Shown: positions 1 through 11,463 of the stretch, one piece after another
How the letters are laid out: every line of letters begins with the position of its first letter
Numbering within the stretch: the first letter of the stretch is position 1
Origin: Cepaea nemoralis
Taxonomy: Eukaryota > Mollusca > Gastropoda > Stylommatophora > Helicidae
DNA: 64,000 bases
NCBI GenBank assembly: GCA_014155875.1
Contig: JACEFZ010014611.1
Coordinates: 62,001 to 126,000, forward strand
Direction of reading: 5' to 3'
Translations under genes and position numbers: made by a program
The notes under the pieces: generated by a model
What the model was told of the DNA's origin: nothing
Database searches by the model: none
What the model saw: only the letters and a program-made list of their open reading frames with translations

Positions 1-1008
1 CATTCGGGTGAACACACCAGGAGCGTTGCTCAGCCCGAATGGGAGCACATTGAATTCGTAATGGCCGTCAGCTGTGCTGAAAGCCAAATACGGTCGGACT
101 TCTTTCTTTACTGGAATCTGGTAGTACCCCTTACTGAGGTCTATCTTGGAAAAATACTTCGCTTTACTCAGTTTTGCGAACAGTAATCCTTGATCCGGTA
201 AAGGTTCCGCTTGAAATTCTGTGACTCCGTTTAGCTGACGATAGTCGATGCACAATCGATGCTCGCCGCTGGGTTTTCTCAAAAGCACCACACTTGCACT
301 ATAGGGTGACTCCGAGGGTGAAATTATTCCTTCTTTTAAAAGGTAATTTATTTCGGCTTGTAAAGCCTCCTGTTTTGCATAGGGAACAGGGTAATACTTT
401 TGGCGGACTGGATCTGCGTTTGTTAATTTCATGTCAAACTCTACAAGCTTAGTCCGACCTGGCCTATCCGTTAGCACCGGGGCGTGAGACATTAGAATTC
501 GCTTTATCTTCTCCAACTCAGACGTCTCCAAGTCAGGGTTGATGACGACATCCTTCATGGTCTCCTGGGGTTTTAGCGGATACTCTACACCTGAGTCCTC
601 TCCACCTTCTACCTCAGTTGCCACCGATAATGCCATCAGATGCACCGGTGGATCTGCTACCCTCTCAGCATACTTTCTAAGTAAGTTGATGTGGAATACT
701 TTCTGTTTTCCTCGAATAGCAATCTTGTAGTTTGTATGGGATACTTTTTCTATGATGGGAAAAGGTCCCTGCCATCCAATTTCCAGCTTATTACTCCCTT
801 GGGGTAAAAGTAATAAGACCTTGTCTCCTACCTCCAGAGAACGGTCCTTGGCTTTCTTATTATAGGATGAGGCATGTTTCTTTCTGGCACGACGCAGGTT
901 GGAATTTGCCAATTTCCAGCCTGTCTCCAGTTTTTGCTTCAACTCCTCAACATACTGGGAAGCAGTGATGACAGTTTCATCAGCTCCCTCCTCAGTCCAA
1001 GTCCTCAT
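1..1008 (-). CDS. Pol fragment: integrase C-terminus continuous with reverse transcriptase N-terminal half
   Basis: One open frame of 336 codons runs from an ATG at 1008 to the window edge without a stop. The first about 100 residues are the integrase C-terminal region, ending in a GPY/F-type module (GWQGPFPI, then a VFHINLLRKY-like end). After a linker containing a TDRPGRTK motif comes the RT: a CIDYRQLN block, the catalytic-aspartate block KIDLSKGYYQIP, and LPFGLSNAPG. The YxDD box would lie just beyond position 1. The joining of integrase to RT in one uninterrupted frame is direct evidence that integrase is upstream of RT here. The ATG need not be a natural start, because the frame is a downstream part of a polyprotein broken by frameshifts further up. 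Confidence 0.85.
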   Translation of the reverse strand, partial: MRTWTEEGADETVITASQYVEELKQKLETGWKLANSNLRRARKKHASSYNKKAKDRSLEVGDKVLLLLPQGSNKLEIGWQGPFPIIEKVSHTNYKIAIRGKQKVFHINLLRKYAERVADPPVHLMALSVATEVEGGEDSGVEYPLKPQETMKDVVINPDLETSELEKIKRILMSHAPVLTDRPGRTKLVEFDMKLTNADPVRQKYYPVPYAKQEALQAEINYLLKEGIISPSESPYSASVVLLRKPSGEHRLCIDYRQLNGVTEFQAEPLPDQGLLFAKLSKAKYFSKIDLSKGYYQIPVKKEVRPYLAFSTADGHYEFNVLPFGLSNAPGVFTRM

Positions 1009-1791
1009 TAAGGCCTCCAGCGGTCCTTTTATAGGGTCGACCAAATAATAGTGTAGCAGGTGGAAGTCCTGTCGAGGCATGTGGTACTTCCCTGTATGCA
1101 AATAATGCCGCGGGCAGGTACTCATCCCAACATTCTGGCTTCTCCTGTGCTAGCTTACGTAGGATCGACATGAGGGTTCCCATTGAAGCGTTCCACCGTC
1201 CCATTAGCTTGAGGGTGGTAGGGACTTGTATGGATATGGCGAGTCCGAAAGGTATTGAAGACTTCCTCCATTAACTTCCCCCGGAACTGCGAACCATTGT
1301 CCTGTCAAAATCTGATTAGGAAAACCTAATCTGGTGAAGATAGTCACTAGGGCATCCGCTACTCGTTTGGAATCTATTCCAGGTAGAGCTATGGCTTCTG
1401 ACCACATAGTGCATGTATCAACTAGAGTTAGAATAAATGCATTCTTCCTCTTGGAGCGTGGCAGAGGACCAACAATGTCCACGGCAACACGCTCAAACGG
1501 AATACTCAAAATTGGCATTTCGCCCAAAGTTACTGGTGCGGTCCAATGTTTAGGTGAGACCCGTTGGCATTCTGGACAGGACTTGACATACCGTTGAATA
1601 TCGGCGGACATTCCTGGCCAAAAATAGTGGCATCTAATACGCTGAGTAGTGGCACACACTCCCATATGTCCACTGAAAGATATGGTGTGACCCATATGTA
1701 ATATCTGATTCCGGAATTTATATGGAACGACAAGTTGCCCGTGGTCGTGATCCTTGGTTCCCGCCCGCCTGTGCAAAAGCTTCTCTTTCAT
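992..1791 (-). pseudogene. Integrase HHCC finger and DDE core, frameshifted
   Basis: The frame from 1791 to 1204 carries the HHCC zinc-binding finger (GHMGVCATTQRIRCHYFWPG, then a CPEC pair) and the first catalytic aspartate in VDIVGP. The frame changes near 1303, in the segment that should hold the second aspartate, and again near the conserved glutamate. The remaining core and the AYREVPHASTG block are read in the frame 1204-992. The 1791 ATG overlaps the stop of the Gag-Pro frame by four bases (ATGA). Comparison with the related copies in this window suggests a one-base frameshift there, not a genuine re-start. The function would have been insertion of the cDNA; this copy cannot make an intact enzyme. 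Confidence 0.8.
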
Positions 1792-3437
1792 ATAAAATCG
1801 CCCCCTTTAGGTGGATTCCGTGCTTTAGGTAGTTTACCAAAGCAGGGTTTCAGTGTTGGGTCTTCTGCCTGGGCAGCCCGAATTTCTCGAGGTAGTGGAT
1901 TATTAAGACGAAGATCAGGCTCGCTCGACACTGCTGTCTGACTTCTGGTCTGCACTGCTGCAACAATTATAGGTGATTTTGGTTCGCCCAAGTAGACATA
2001 CCGACATCCTAACATGAATGGGTACACTGGATCCTCCATCACTGCTGCAGAAATCGTCCCAGTGACATATTTAGATTCCACATCTACCTTTGCAATCTGC
2101 ACCTCTATTGTCTCAGAGCTCATGGTGGCCCCCTTTATTGTAACGGTCTGTTCTGTTAGCTGGCCGGGTTTGACTAGGTATTTTGCGATAACTGAATCAT
2201 ACTGGAGTCCCGTATCATATAGACATCGCACCTGACTCCCATTTACCATAATAGTCTCAACCACAGGAGGTCTAGCATTGCTCCCAGAGTTCTTGTTGGG
2301 GTGGTCTCCGGTTCCCGTAGCTAGGCACGCCGCATAGTGGGTTTGGGGTTTATTCTTGCAGAACCGTGTGTGATGGTCATGATTTTTGCAGTTCTTGCAA
2401 TATGGTTTACCCCATCCGCTATGGTTTGTGGGTGGGTTTTGTGCTGATGGTTGAAACCCATGATGTTGCTGAGGACCCACATTTTTCCCCAATTGTCCTC
2501 TGCTGTCCTTACCGGAGTTATTTGAATTCTTAGAGAGTTGTGGTTTTTCAACATGAGAACTACTCCCAGCTTTTGTGGTATTCGCTTCGCCATGGGCCAT
2601 TAGGTATCTTTCCGCCAGAGAGGTTATCTCCGCTAACCGAGTCCCCCCATTTTCTGCCACAAAAGTCTGCATCGGCTTTGGCATTGTCTCCCTCATCTGC
2701 TCTGCCAAAATCATCTCCTCTAGCCCTGCGTAGGTTGCCTCGTATTCACTCAGTCCCACCCACTTGGTGACATAAGTATGTAACCGTGAGGCAAACTGGG
2801 AATACGATTCTCCCTGCAACCGCTTGGCGTTTCGGAACTTCATTCGGTAGGCAGATGAAGTCAACTCATACCTCTTGAGAAGAGCACTTTTCAGAGAGTC
2901 GAAATCCCGTTCCTGTCCAGGAGGTAGTTTAGAGAATATATCATACGCTGCGCCGCGGAGTCCTTGTGAAATTTTTAAATTCCATTTGTCCTTGGGCAGG
3001 CTATATGCTTCGGCCATCAAAACAAATTTGTCAATCCAGTTGTCCATCTGCTCAGTCTTTTCATCAAATGGCAGCAGAGGAAAACTCATGGATCCCAGAG
3101 AACCATTCTGTGCTGGAGGAGTATCTATACTATAGACTGGAGAACTCGCACTACTGAATCTTGAAGCATCTGGGTGTTGTAATTCCAGTCTTCTTAATTC
3201 TATCTCCTGCTGTCTCGTCTGTTAGGCTAGTTTTAACTCCTTGTCCTTCTCTAGTTCAGCTTGTTTCGTCTGTTTTTCGGATTCTATTTCCGCCATCCGG
3301 ATTCTTTCTTCCCTTTATTCTTGCCTCTATTCTCTTTCAGCCTCTTTGATATACTTCCTCAACTCATCACCCTCATATCCCATCAATGTCCCTTTCTCCG
3401 TCAACTCCTGGGTAGTGGGTTGCTTGTCAAATGACAT
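1788..3437 (-). pseudogene. gag: Gag-protease polyprotein of element 1
   Basis: The frame opens at an ATG at 3437 with a charged, Glu/Arg/Lys-rich coiled-coil segment containing three in-frame stops. It is then open from 3089 to 1788 (433 codons). A capsid-like helical region (about residues 1-180 of that ORF) is followed by one CCHC knuckle, CKNCKNHDHHTRFC, and a retropepsin-like aspartic protease with the active-site triad DTG in CLYDTGLQ. Flap and C-terminal protease strands follow, ending near GCRYVYLGEP. The frame ends just before the integrase finger. The coiled coil before the capsid is shared with all the other LTR elements in this window. Gag would form particles; the protease would cleave the polyprotein. 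Confidence 0.8.
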
Positions 3438-3832
3438 GATAATTGAGCACCTAGATGAGATACCTGAAAAAACTTTTAAGCAATGCTCACCCCCTATCTA
3501 TCAATCAACTTAATTAAATGCCCTAATATAGTATGTATAGCAATTAATTAGGACAAACAAACACACTTACCAATCTGTCACCAACCCACTTTGCTTTTGC
3601 TGTATATTTTCTTATTCGCGTATAAAAATTGAAATATTTACTCGCAGGCAACTAATACTAGAACCGTCTAGTCTTAGTGTGAGAATTACGTGGAAAGGAA
3701 ATCCTACCAACCTACACAATCATCTAGTAGACCTATAGTGTTACAGGCAATTTATAAAGTTGACAGTGAACTTATTGAAAAAAAATTATCTCGCAGAGGA
3801 GCAGCTCAATCTGTAGGATTGGGTTAAAATTA

Positions 3833-3853
3833 AATCCCGGAGACGAGACACCA
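3833..3853 (-). other. Primer-binding site, probably tRNA-Pro
   Basis: On the minus strand the sequence three bases inside the LTR end begins TGGTGTCTCGTCTCCGGG. A PBS begins TGG (complement of CCA). The string resembles the complement of the animal tRNA-Pro 3' end, with two substitutions and one inserted base. The tRNA assignment is from memory of tRNA sequences. Confidence 0.55.
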
Positions 3854-3856
3854 ATC

Positions 3857-4833
3857 TGTCGCGTAATCTACAGCCGTATAAGAAAACCCTACGGGTAAGG
3901 ATGTAGATAGAAAAGCTGACCCTTGGTTAGGTCAGTCCACTGTAGGAGAAGAAGACAAAAAGGCTCGTATTGGGTCTAGATAGTATGAATCCTGGTCCCA
4001 GATGAGTCTACCTTCCTATCAGTGGCACAGGGAAATGCAAGTAAAGTTGGACACTATACACCGATAGATGATAGCTGACTTAGTTAGCAGTGACACGCTA
4101 CCCTGTGATGAAGAAAAGCCCCCAGTGCCCTCAAGTATAACATACAGGAGAGACACAACTAGTTCACTCAACTTCTATCCTTACACACTACACTACTATT
4201 AATTATTATGAGGTGAAAAAGGCAGTAGGTAAAGTTTTGTGTGATGGTCTACAAATCAGACCGCACAGTTTAATTATAAATGAAAGAAAAGAAAAAAAAA
4301 TGTCTCCACTTCGGGAGATAAAAGTAAAATGGATTAATGTTAGTTTCTGGCTAATACAGCAAACAAAGCTGTTTCATGTGCTCTTAAATCATAGAAGCAC
4401 AGCAAAGCATTCGGTGGTGGGTTGAAGTCAGATTGATGGTTTGTAACTCAGCTCATATCCATAGCTCCCACGATAGTCTGCAGCTTTCCTCTCCAGTCCA
4501 TCAGTTCTCACTTGATGATGACAGCAAAGGGAACTGTACTACTTTGACTCAGGCAACAAATAGTTCTGGGTGAACTCGCTGAGGCTGGTTGATGATGAGG
4601 GTGCCGCTTCGAGGGTGCACCACAACAACTCTGCAAATAAAGTCAAACAGGACATCTGGTAAGCTATGGTCTGGAATCACTCTTCCATCTTTATTCAACC
4701 ATTGTGCTATAGCTATAGTCTTCTCATAAGGCAAAGGCAGCTGTAATTATTAGGACATATTCCTAACTGTTATTCTGACTGGACATACCGACAAGGTAGA
4801 AAGGAAAGGATTGATTTACACTCGTACGTGACA
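3857..4833 (-). repeat. Putative 5' LTR of element 1
   Basis: The inner boundary is well placed: TGTCGC begins at 3857 next to the PBS. The outer boundary at 4833 is a proposal only, because GTGACA there would give the TGTC...GACA inverted ends seen in the other elements. The second LTR is outside the window, so length cannot be confirmed. Confidence 0.4.
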
Positions 4834-6165
4834 GTGCCTATCTCTATTCTGATCCTGAATTATATATATATATATATGAGTGAATGGATCCAATTCCCTT
4901 CAGCGAAAAGAAATATTCAAGACAAGTACTGATGATGTGATAGGAAAAGACATGGATCACAAACCTAACAATCACAACTGATGCTCCTAAGTGTGCAAGA
5001 GACACAAGGGTGTGTTGTAAAGTAAGGAAATTGTTCCAGATACTACGGTGTCTGAATATGCTCTCCACTGATATTCATTCCGAGAGGCCTGAGAATAGTC
5101 TCCAATGAATACTGCCTAGGTTGGTGATAGTCATCCACGTATTTATTCCGAGAGGCCTGAGAATAGTCTCCAATGAATACTGCCTAGGTTGGTGATAGTC
5201 ATCCACGTATCCATCTATATATAAAGAAGAGTCTTCCTCTTGAGAAGGTATTAACTAGAGAAGAGATCTTATCCGTACTTAAGAACTGAGCTAATCTAGA
5301 AAAGAACAGTATGGGCGCCCAAGCGGCGTGGGCATGATAACTAGGTCATGCCATGGCGTGGGGCTGGTTTTAGATATAGCGAGGCCATTTTGATGAAATA
5401 CCTACTATTTGATTTAAACCCTTCCATTCAGTACTGTATATTCTAGTCTTAGCAGTAACAGTAATGTTAACCTTATTTTAATATATTAACAAAGTATCTC
5501 AACCCGAGTATACTTTAAAACTAGCGTGGTTTTGTACCACGTTGCAGTGTCTCCTTTGTCTGCCAGCGATCATATTCTCCGAATTTATCCAAGATTTAGA
5601 CACCGGATTTATACGAATATTGTAGAACGTGACGTGTTTCGTTCTATTAAGAACGAGTTTGTACAACTGAACTCAGTTGTAAATTGAATATTCTATTAAC
5701 TAATATATATTCTATGGGCAACCATGCCGTTTGTGGAATTGGCTGGCCATCATGTCGTAAACTCACATTCATTGCAAAACTGTTATGAACATAAAAATAT
5801 ATATAGGAATAATAATCGTTTGATCTTACCTAGTTCCAGAATCAGATTCTCACTACGGATCGGGGCCCTTGTTCAATATAAAATTTTCTCTTTCTTATTA
5901 CTTATTTAAGTAATTTACTATTTAAATAAACGTTGCTTTTTGAACACCACAAATGGGCCCCGACCGCTGTCTGCAAATGCTAGCAGAAGAGTGAGACCGG
6001 ATATGGAACTAGGATACGCAAGTGGTCGTTTCCGGGCCAGTTGTCAGTTGGTTTGAAGTTGGCCAGGATAAGTCGGCCAAACTAAATTACTCTATAAACC
6101 GTAAATATAATGTGATCGTAACATTTATATAACATTTCTAATTATTCTTTATAATACACTGAATA
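4834..6165. other. Non-coding stretch, AT-rich
   Basis: No convincing coding region on either strand. It holds a short TA run at 4860-4876, the 68-bp direct duplication listed separately, and A/T-rich unique-looking sequence. It may include degraded repeat remnants that I cannot assign. Confidence 0.5.
5077..5212. repeat. 68-bp tandem duplication (2 copies)
   Basis: The segment starting attccgagaggcctgag is immediately repeated with a 68-bp period and almost no differences, so the duplication is recent. Confidence 0.9.
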
Positions 6166-6177
6166 ATAAGCAAGAGG

Positions 6178-6392
6178 AGAGGGTGCAGCCAGGCTTTCGC
6201 CACACCCAGCATTTTCGCTGTTCGTGATTCCTGGGCACATTTTACGTTCCGTAGTTTGCCATTGCATTCTGAACGACCGGTTCTTATACCTATTTTCGAA
6301 ATAACCAGCACTGCTGTGTTTCGAAACTGGGTATACGGACTCAGAAACCGCGTTCGCAAACCCCCAGCCACAGAGACCGGTAAATGGTGTAT
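6178..6392 (-). mobile_element. tRNA-derived SINE, copy 1
   Basis: Member of a family present at least six times in this window. Shared blocks include a conserved 'gtttgccattgc.ttctgaacgaccgg' body and, at the right, a tRNA-like head on the minus strand with a B-box-like gtttcgaaac string. The edges are approximate. Similar AGCAAGAGGA / AGCAAGAAGGA strings on each side may be the target duplication. Confidence 0.6.
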
Positions 6393-6887
6393 AGCAAGAA
6401 GGATAATTTGTGCACTTATAGTATGATGCATTATGACACCATGACGCCCAACCTATGGTGATTGTTGGTGTGCAGAGTGGCATAGAGAGGAACTCTTAAA
6501 ATAATTGATATGTGGAATGAATCACAGTGAGGAGAAGAAAACTGTGTGCCTCAATTATGTTGGATTAGAGTACCACAATGCCTAGCATGGAAGAATATCT
6601 TCTGGAGTGTGCAGCAGTAAATGAAAGAACAGTAGAATATTTTACCATATAGTGGTGAATTTTGTTTGAATCTGGTTATATTATGTGTTGCACCGTGTGA
6701 TGCCAGTAGCCTGGGATGAATTAAGGCATCATATATTTTGGTGTGTAGGTCGTGAGGTTTTTATGACTTCCTTGATTAATGTAGCCATTTTCAGGAAGTA
6801 TGTAAGAATGGCGGCCTGACTTAGCAGCACAGAGGTCACCAAGCTAATCGGCATGGAACATAACAATGATGAAGGAGATATACATAT

Positions 6888-8775
6888 TCAATCAATCAAT
6901 CATGTGCCATGCCGGAAAGCGTGGGCGGTCATGATTCGCCATTTCACTCGATCACCAGAGTCGTGGATCAGCTCAGTGTTCCTGTCTCGTCCATGCCATG
7001 TGGCCAAGCCATCCAGGTATTTTCCTCTCGGTCTTCCTCTTGGTTTGTTCCCTTCGATCTTGCCAGCTGTCACTAAGTTCTCCAGTCCATTTCTTCTCAT
7101 AACATGTCCAAAAAATGTTGACTGTCTACGTCTAATTTCTCTAATCAATCTACGATTTTCATTTGTCTCTTGTAGTACTTGGTCATTGGTTTTTCTATCT
7201 GTCCATGGTATTCTTTGCATTTTCCTCAGAAACCACATTTCTGCAGCCATCAGATGTTTTTCAGCTTGACTGCACATTGTCCAAGTTTCACATCCATACA
7301 AAAGAACAGGCTCTATGTATCCCCTCAACACTCTTTTTCTCGTTTCAATTGACATCATTTTATTGGTCAGAATGTTTTTCATCTTGCTAAAGGCTACTTT
7401 CGCAATGGCGATTCTTGTTCTAATCTCTTCAAGGCATCTGCCATCAGATGTTATGACTGTTCCGAGATAATTGAACCGATTCACTTGTTGAAGAATATTC
7501 CCATTTACTTGTATATTACATTGTGGTACTTCGTTCTTCCTAGTGACGACCATAACCTGTGTCTTCCTACAATTTAATTCCAACCCCAGCTGCTCACTGT
7601 GTACAACCACAGCGTCTACTAATTGTTGCAGATCCTGTGCATTGTCTGCAATCAATACTGTATCATCTGCATATCTAATGTTATTTATGTTTCGTCCTCC
7701 AATGCTGATTCCATTTAGGTCTTCTACATTTCTGAAAATATTTTCACTGTATAGGGAAAAAAGATCTGGAGACATTACACATCCCTGCCTAACACCTCTC
7801 TTAATAGGTTGGTATTGTCCTACTTCATTATCAATTCCTTATGGCAGCTTGTTGTTTCCAATATATGTTTTTTATAAGTCTAATGTCTTTCCCATCAATT
7901 TGTAGATCTGCAAGCATATCCACAATGTTGACATGTCTAACTCTATCAAAAGCCTTTGTGTAGTCAATAAAGCAAAGATGTATATCCTTGTTTACTTCTA
8001 AAGCACGTTCAATAACTGTTCGCAGCATATACACAGCATTTACTGTACCCTTTCCTTCTACAAAACCACATTGTTCTTCCCCTATTTCAGGTTGTATTTT
8101 CTTCCTCACTCTTTGCATGATAATTCGTAACAAAATCTTTGTGATGTGACTCATTATACTAATTGTTCTATGTTGATCACATTCTAAGGTTCCTGATTTC
8201 TTTGGGATTGCAATAAATACAGAATTACATAATTCAGAAGGTATATCTCCAGTATCATATAATGTGTTCAGCAGTCTAGTGACTTGCTCTAGTCCAAATT
8301 CTTCTAAAGCTTTAATCATTTCTGTTGTGATGTTATCTGCACCGGGGGCCTTGCCAGCTTTCATATGCTTAAGAACATTTTGAACCTCCATCTTTAAAAT
8401 TGCTGGTCCTTCATTATTAAATCTAATAGCGTACTGTTCCTCTCTGTTATCATTATACAGGTTTTCACATAATTTGTCCATACATGTAGAATCTGATCTT
8501 TTTCTATTATGATTTTGCCATCTTTAGTTTTTAGACAGCCTGTTGATGTACTTGTTCTTTTATTAGTAAGTTCCTGAATTCTTTTGTGCACTAATTTGGT
8601 ATTTTGACTGTTGTGTTGTTTTTCAATTTCTAAGCACTTTTCCTCAAGCCATGATTTTTTTGCCTTCCTACATAATATTCTGACTTGTCTGTGAATTTCT
8701 TCATATTTGGCAGGATTATTTTTGTTGAGTCTTCTTGTTTCCATTAAGTGTAAAATTTCCTCAGTCATCTATATA
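6888..8775 (-). mobile_element. 5'-truncated RTE-like LINE
   Basis: The minus-strand copy retains the linker between endonuclease and RT, the RT, and the C-terminal region. It ends in a short 3' UTR with an (ATTG)n tail at 6888-6900, a tail type common in RTE elements. Sequence upstream of 8775 does not continue the endonuclease, so the copy is 5' truncated as expected from target-primed reverse transcription. Diverged relatives lie at 12545-12880, 46586-46850 and 62090-63068. Confidence 0.8.
6900..8768 (-). pseudogene. LINE reverse transcriptase (RTE-like), frameshifted
   Basis: Three overlapping frames make one protein region. 8768-8394 is a charged linker. 8481-7831 carries the N-terminal RT blocks: KAGKAPGADNITTEM, a CGFVEGKGTVNAV block, and the first catalytic aspartate in FIDYTKAFDRVRH. 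7775-6900 carries the catalytic box YADDTVLIAD, the thumb, and a C-terminal segment with LLYGCETWTM, IPWTDRKTN and FFGHVMRRN. The RT would copy the element's RNA at a nicked target. Frame breaks near 8400-8480 and 7780-7830 make this copy inactive. Confidence 0.8.
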
Positions 8776-9316
8776 CATATTACAGTCTATTAACTGCGTT
8801 GCCATGTGTCCCAGAACAGTTGGCATCACTTGTCCTACAGATGTCTGCGCTCTCAACTTGACGGGTGTCGGGGAGACTGGGGTTTCCCCACAACATGCTG
8901 GGCATTTTGTGTTAGGGACTTAATGCTGTATCGAAGTCTCTTCTACAGTCACTCACCATCAAGTGTCTTGCTGGCGGGCCTGGGCGATCTTGCTGCTCCA
9001 CACACGATCTCCGATGGCACGGAATGCAGTCGACACATGAACTGATTTATGCTGCTTCTTTCTGTCTATTATTCAAGCTAAGGATCTTTTCCTTTAACGT
9101 TCTACAACCACTACGGTGATTACGGTAGTCAAATTGCTCTCTCCCTGGCACTTTTGAGCAACTGCCCACAGCAGTTTACCTCAACCCGCCCCACCCCATC
9201 CCCAACCACCGTGCTTTTCATTACGTGTCAATAGGCCTGGGTTCCAGATGGCCACACACTTTTCTCATATTTATTTTGTTGTATAACAATCTTTTAACTG
9301 TTCTTTCACAAAATTG

Positions 9317-9319
<3 letters not shown>
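8776..9319. other. Unassigned stretch
   Basis: No supported gene. Short open frames here lack recognisable motifs or coding bias. It is GC-richer around 8800-9210 than its surroundings. Confidence 0.4.
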
Positions 9320-9366
<47 letters not shown>

Positions 9367-9385
9367 GTCTCCCTCTCTCTCTCTT

Positions 9386-9461
<76 letters not shown>

Positions 9462-9498
9462 TATGTGTGTGCACGCGCGGGCGTGTGTGTGTGTGTGT
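9320..9498. repeat. Compound CT / GT microsatellite
   Basis: (CT)n at about 9320-9360 and 9392-9457, with short interruptions, passes into (GT)n to 9498. Open frames of alternating Ser-Leu or Arg-Glu here are artefacts. Confidence 0.95.
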
Positions 9499-10499
9499 AA
9501 ATCCGTGGAAGCCTCATTGATGTAGCTTCACAGAAGAAGAGTCAATGGAAAGCCAAAATGAGTTATCTACATGTTTTGAAAGTGACGACGACACAGTGAA
9601 AGTTTATTTCTAAAAATGATAACTGTTTACATCATTTGTTTGGCTACATTACGAGCTGGGTTGAGTTTAGTTGAGTTGAGTTGAGTTGAGTCAAGAACCG
9701 ACATCACAACATTCGGGACATTTCCATTCGTGTTCCATCCTAATCTGCAACAGCCAGCGAAGAGTCCTAATACGAACTGTGCCAGTAGCAGTCTGATTAT
9801 ATGTCCGTCTGGTCTTTCTACGAGACGAGAAAAATGGGTCTTGTGAAATGTGTAAAGAATTGTGTCAAGCAAGACAGAAGAAGACAGCCTTAGAACTTTG
9901 CTGAAAAATAATGTTCCTAGCACGTTAATATATCAGAGCCGATATTAAAACATGCTGTTGGAGATAGCAAGATGTGGAGATGCATGGTCACATACGCCAG
10001 TCATCAAGGCACTTGACAGTAATAATAAATATGTATACATTACAGTCACGCTTTTTGGACAAACAACCTCAGTAAATAGTTGAATACAGCACGACTTTGT
10101 TCGCACGTAAACACAGTTACATCCCATCCCTAATTGACACTTGACTTCGGGCTGTTTGAAACTGGCGTCACGGTCAGGGTCGATTCAGGTCCGTATATTC
10201 AGTGTCGTGTGCATGTTGTGTACAGCATACATTATAAGTTACAGAGAATTGATAAAGCATGTTGAATAAATTAAAATACACCGATAGTGTGTTGGCAGCT
10301 TCTGTTTATCAGACTGTTTATAACTGTCACTTGATTATCGAAAAGTTATGAATGCCACGTAACGAATAATTCGCATATTTCTAAGGTAGCGACATTTTCC
10401 AAGAAAACTTCTTACGCTGATGCTTATACAGTAACATATGATATATCAACGAGCAATGTGTTAACTCGCTCAATCCACGCAGGTTACTTTAACTCTTTC
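9499..10499. other. Unassigned stretch with a TTGAG pentamer run
   Basis: No coding region supported. A (TTGAG)n run lies at about 9660-9690; the same pentamer in complement recurs at 53570-53760. The rest shows no motif I recognise. Confidence 0.45.
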
Positions 10500-10520
10500 T
10501 TTCTAAGAAAGCTGTCGTTA

Positions 10521-10786
10521 CATACTCTTTCGTCCTCAGGAGAAAAAAAAGTTAGTTGCATATCCTGTACAGGACGCAGCAGTCAACAAAAGCACAATTT
10601 GACTGTTCGTGATTTCTTGGCAAGCTAACGTTCAATAGTTTGTCATTGCTTTCTGAAAGACCGGTACACATACCAGTGTATGAAAGCCAATGCAATGCGG
10701 TCTGTTGCCAAATTGCCCGCAAATGTGTTTCGAACGCGGTGTGCGGGATTATGAATTGTGCTCGTAACCTCCTTCGCCACAGAGCG
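10521..10786 (-). mobile_element. tRNA-derived SINE, copy 2, with 21-bp target duplication
   Basis: Same family as the copy near 6178. It is bounded by direct repeats at 10500-10520 and 10787-10807, matching at 19 of 21 positions (core tttctaagaaa.ctgtc). The body contains the tacaggac motif and the conserved cattgctttctgaa block. The tRNA-like part is at the right end, so the SINE reads on the minus strand. Confidence 0.8.
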
Positions 10787-11029
10787 TTTCTAAGAAAACT
10801 GTCATTAAAAATCTCTCTGAGTAGGGAAGCTGTTATTTAAAACTTGCTAGCAGAATCAATGTTTGAAGCAATAAACGTTGGATCGTCGGAACCAAGTGAG
10901 AACGCTTGCCGGGAGGAGGCTAATGCAAGTTGAATATGCATCATCCATCAGCAAATCCTTTGCTAAAAGACACTCTCAACATGATCCGAAAAACAGTTTC
11001 TCGGTCACTTGCCATATTCCCTGCCTCAT

Positions 11030-11463
11030 ACACCCTCATGTCGTGTACTGGTGGACCCCTGCTTCACACACCCTCATGTCATGTGTCTGTCGTGTACTGG
11101 TGGACCCCTGCTTCACACACCCTCATGTCATGTGTCTGTCGTGTACTGGTGGACCCCTGCTTTACACACCCTCATGTCGTGTACTGGTGGACCCCTGCTT
11201 CACACACCCTCATGTCATGTGTCTGTCGTGTACTGGTGGACCCCTGTTTCACACACCCTCATGTCATGTGTCTGTCGTGTACTGGTGGACCCCTGCTTCA
11301 CACACCCTCATGTCATGTGTCTGTCGTGTACTGGTGAACCCCTGCTTCATACACCCTCATGTCATGTACTGGTGGACGCCTGCCTCACACACCCTCATGT
11401 CGTGTACTGGTGAACCCCTCCCTCATACACACTCATGTCGTGTATTGGTGGATCCCTGCCTCT
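11030..11463. repeat. Minisatellite, 49-bp and 38-bp units
   Basis: About ten copies of a unit containing tcgtgtactggtggacccct and cacaccctcatgtc. Long units have a 49-bp period. Short units of about 38 bp lack an internal catgtgtctgt block. Because 49 and 38 are not multiples of three, all three plus frames give similar repetitive peptides, so none is evidence of coding. Confidence 0.95.

Larger units (their letters stand above)
1..4833 (-). mobile_element. LTR retrotransposon 'element 1' (Ty3/gypsy, Gmr1-like), 3' part outside window
   Basis: Read on the minus strand the order is: putative 5' LTR (4833-3857), primer-binding site (3853-3833), leader, Gag with coiled coil and CCHC knuckle, aspartic protease, integrase, then reverse transcriptase running off the left edge. 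Integrase lies before RT, as in Copia, yet the RT and integrase motifs are gypsy-type; that combination defines the Gmr1-like group. Gag-Pro and the integrase core carry stops and frameshifts, so the copy is defective. The RNase H domain and 3' LTR would lie left of position 1. Confidence 0.85.

Noticed and set aside
1788..1791. ATGA overlap as a programmed stop-restart between Gag-Pro and integrase
   Set aside because: The related array A copy reads through this region in one frame, so a one-base frameshift mutation explains it better.
9221..9520. Several long open frames of Ser-Leu or Arg-Glu repeats
   Set aside because: They are translations of the CT/GT microsatellite in every frame, with no start context or unique sequence.
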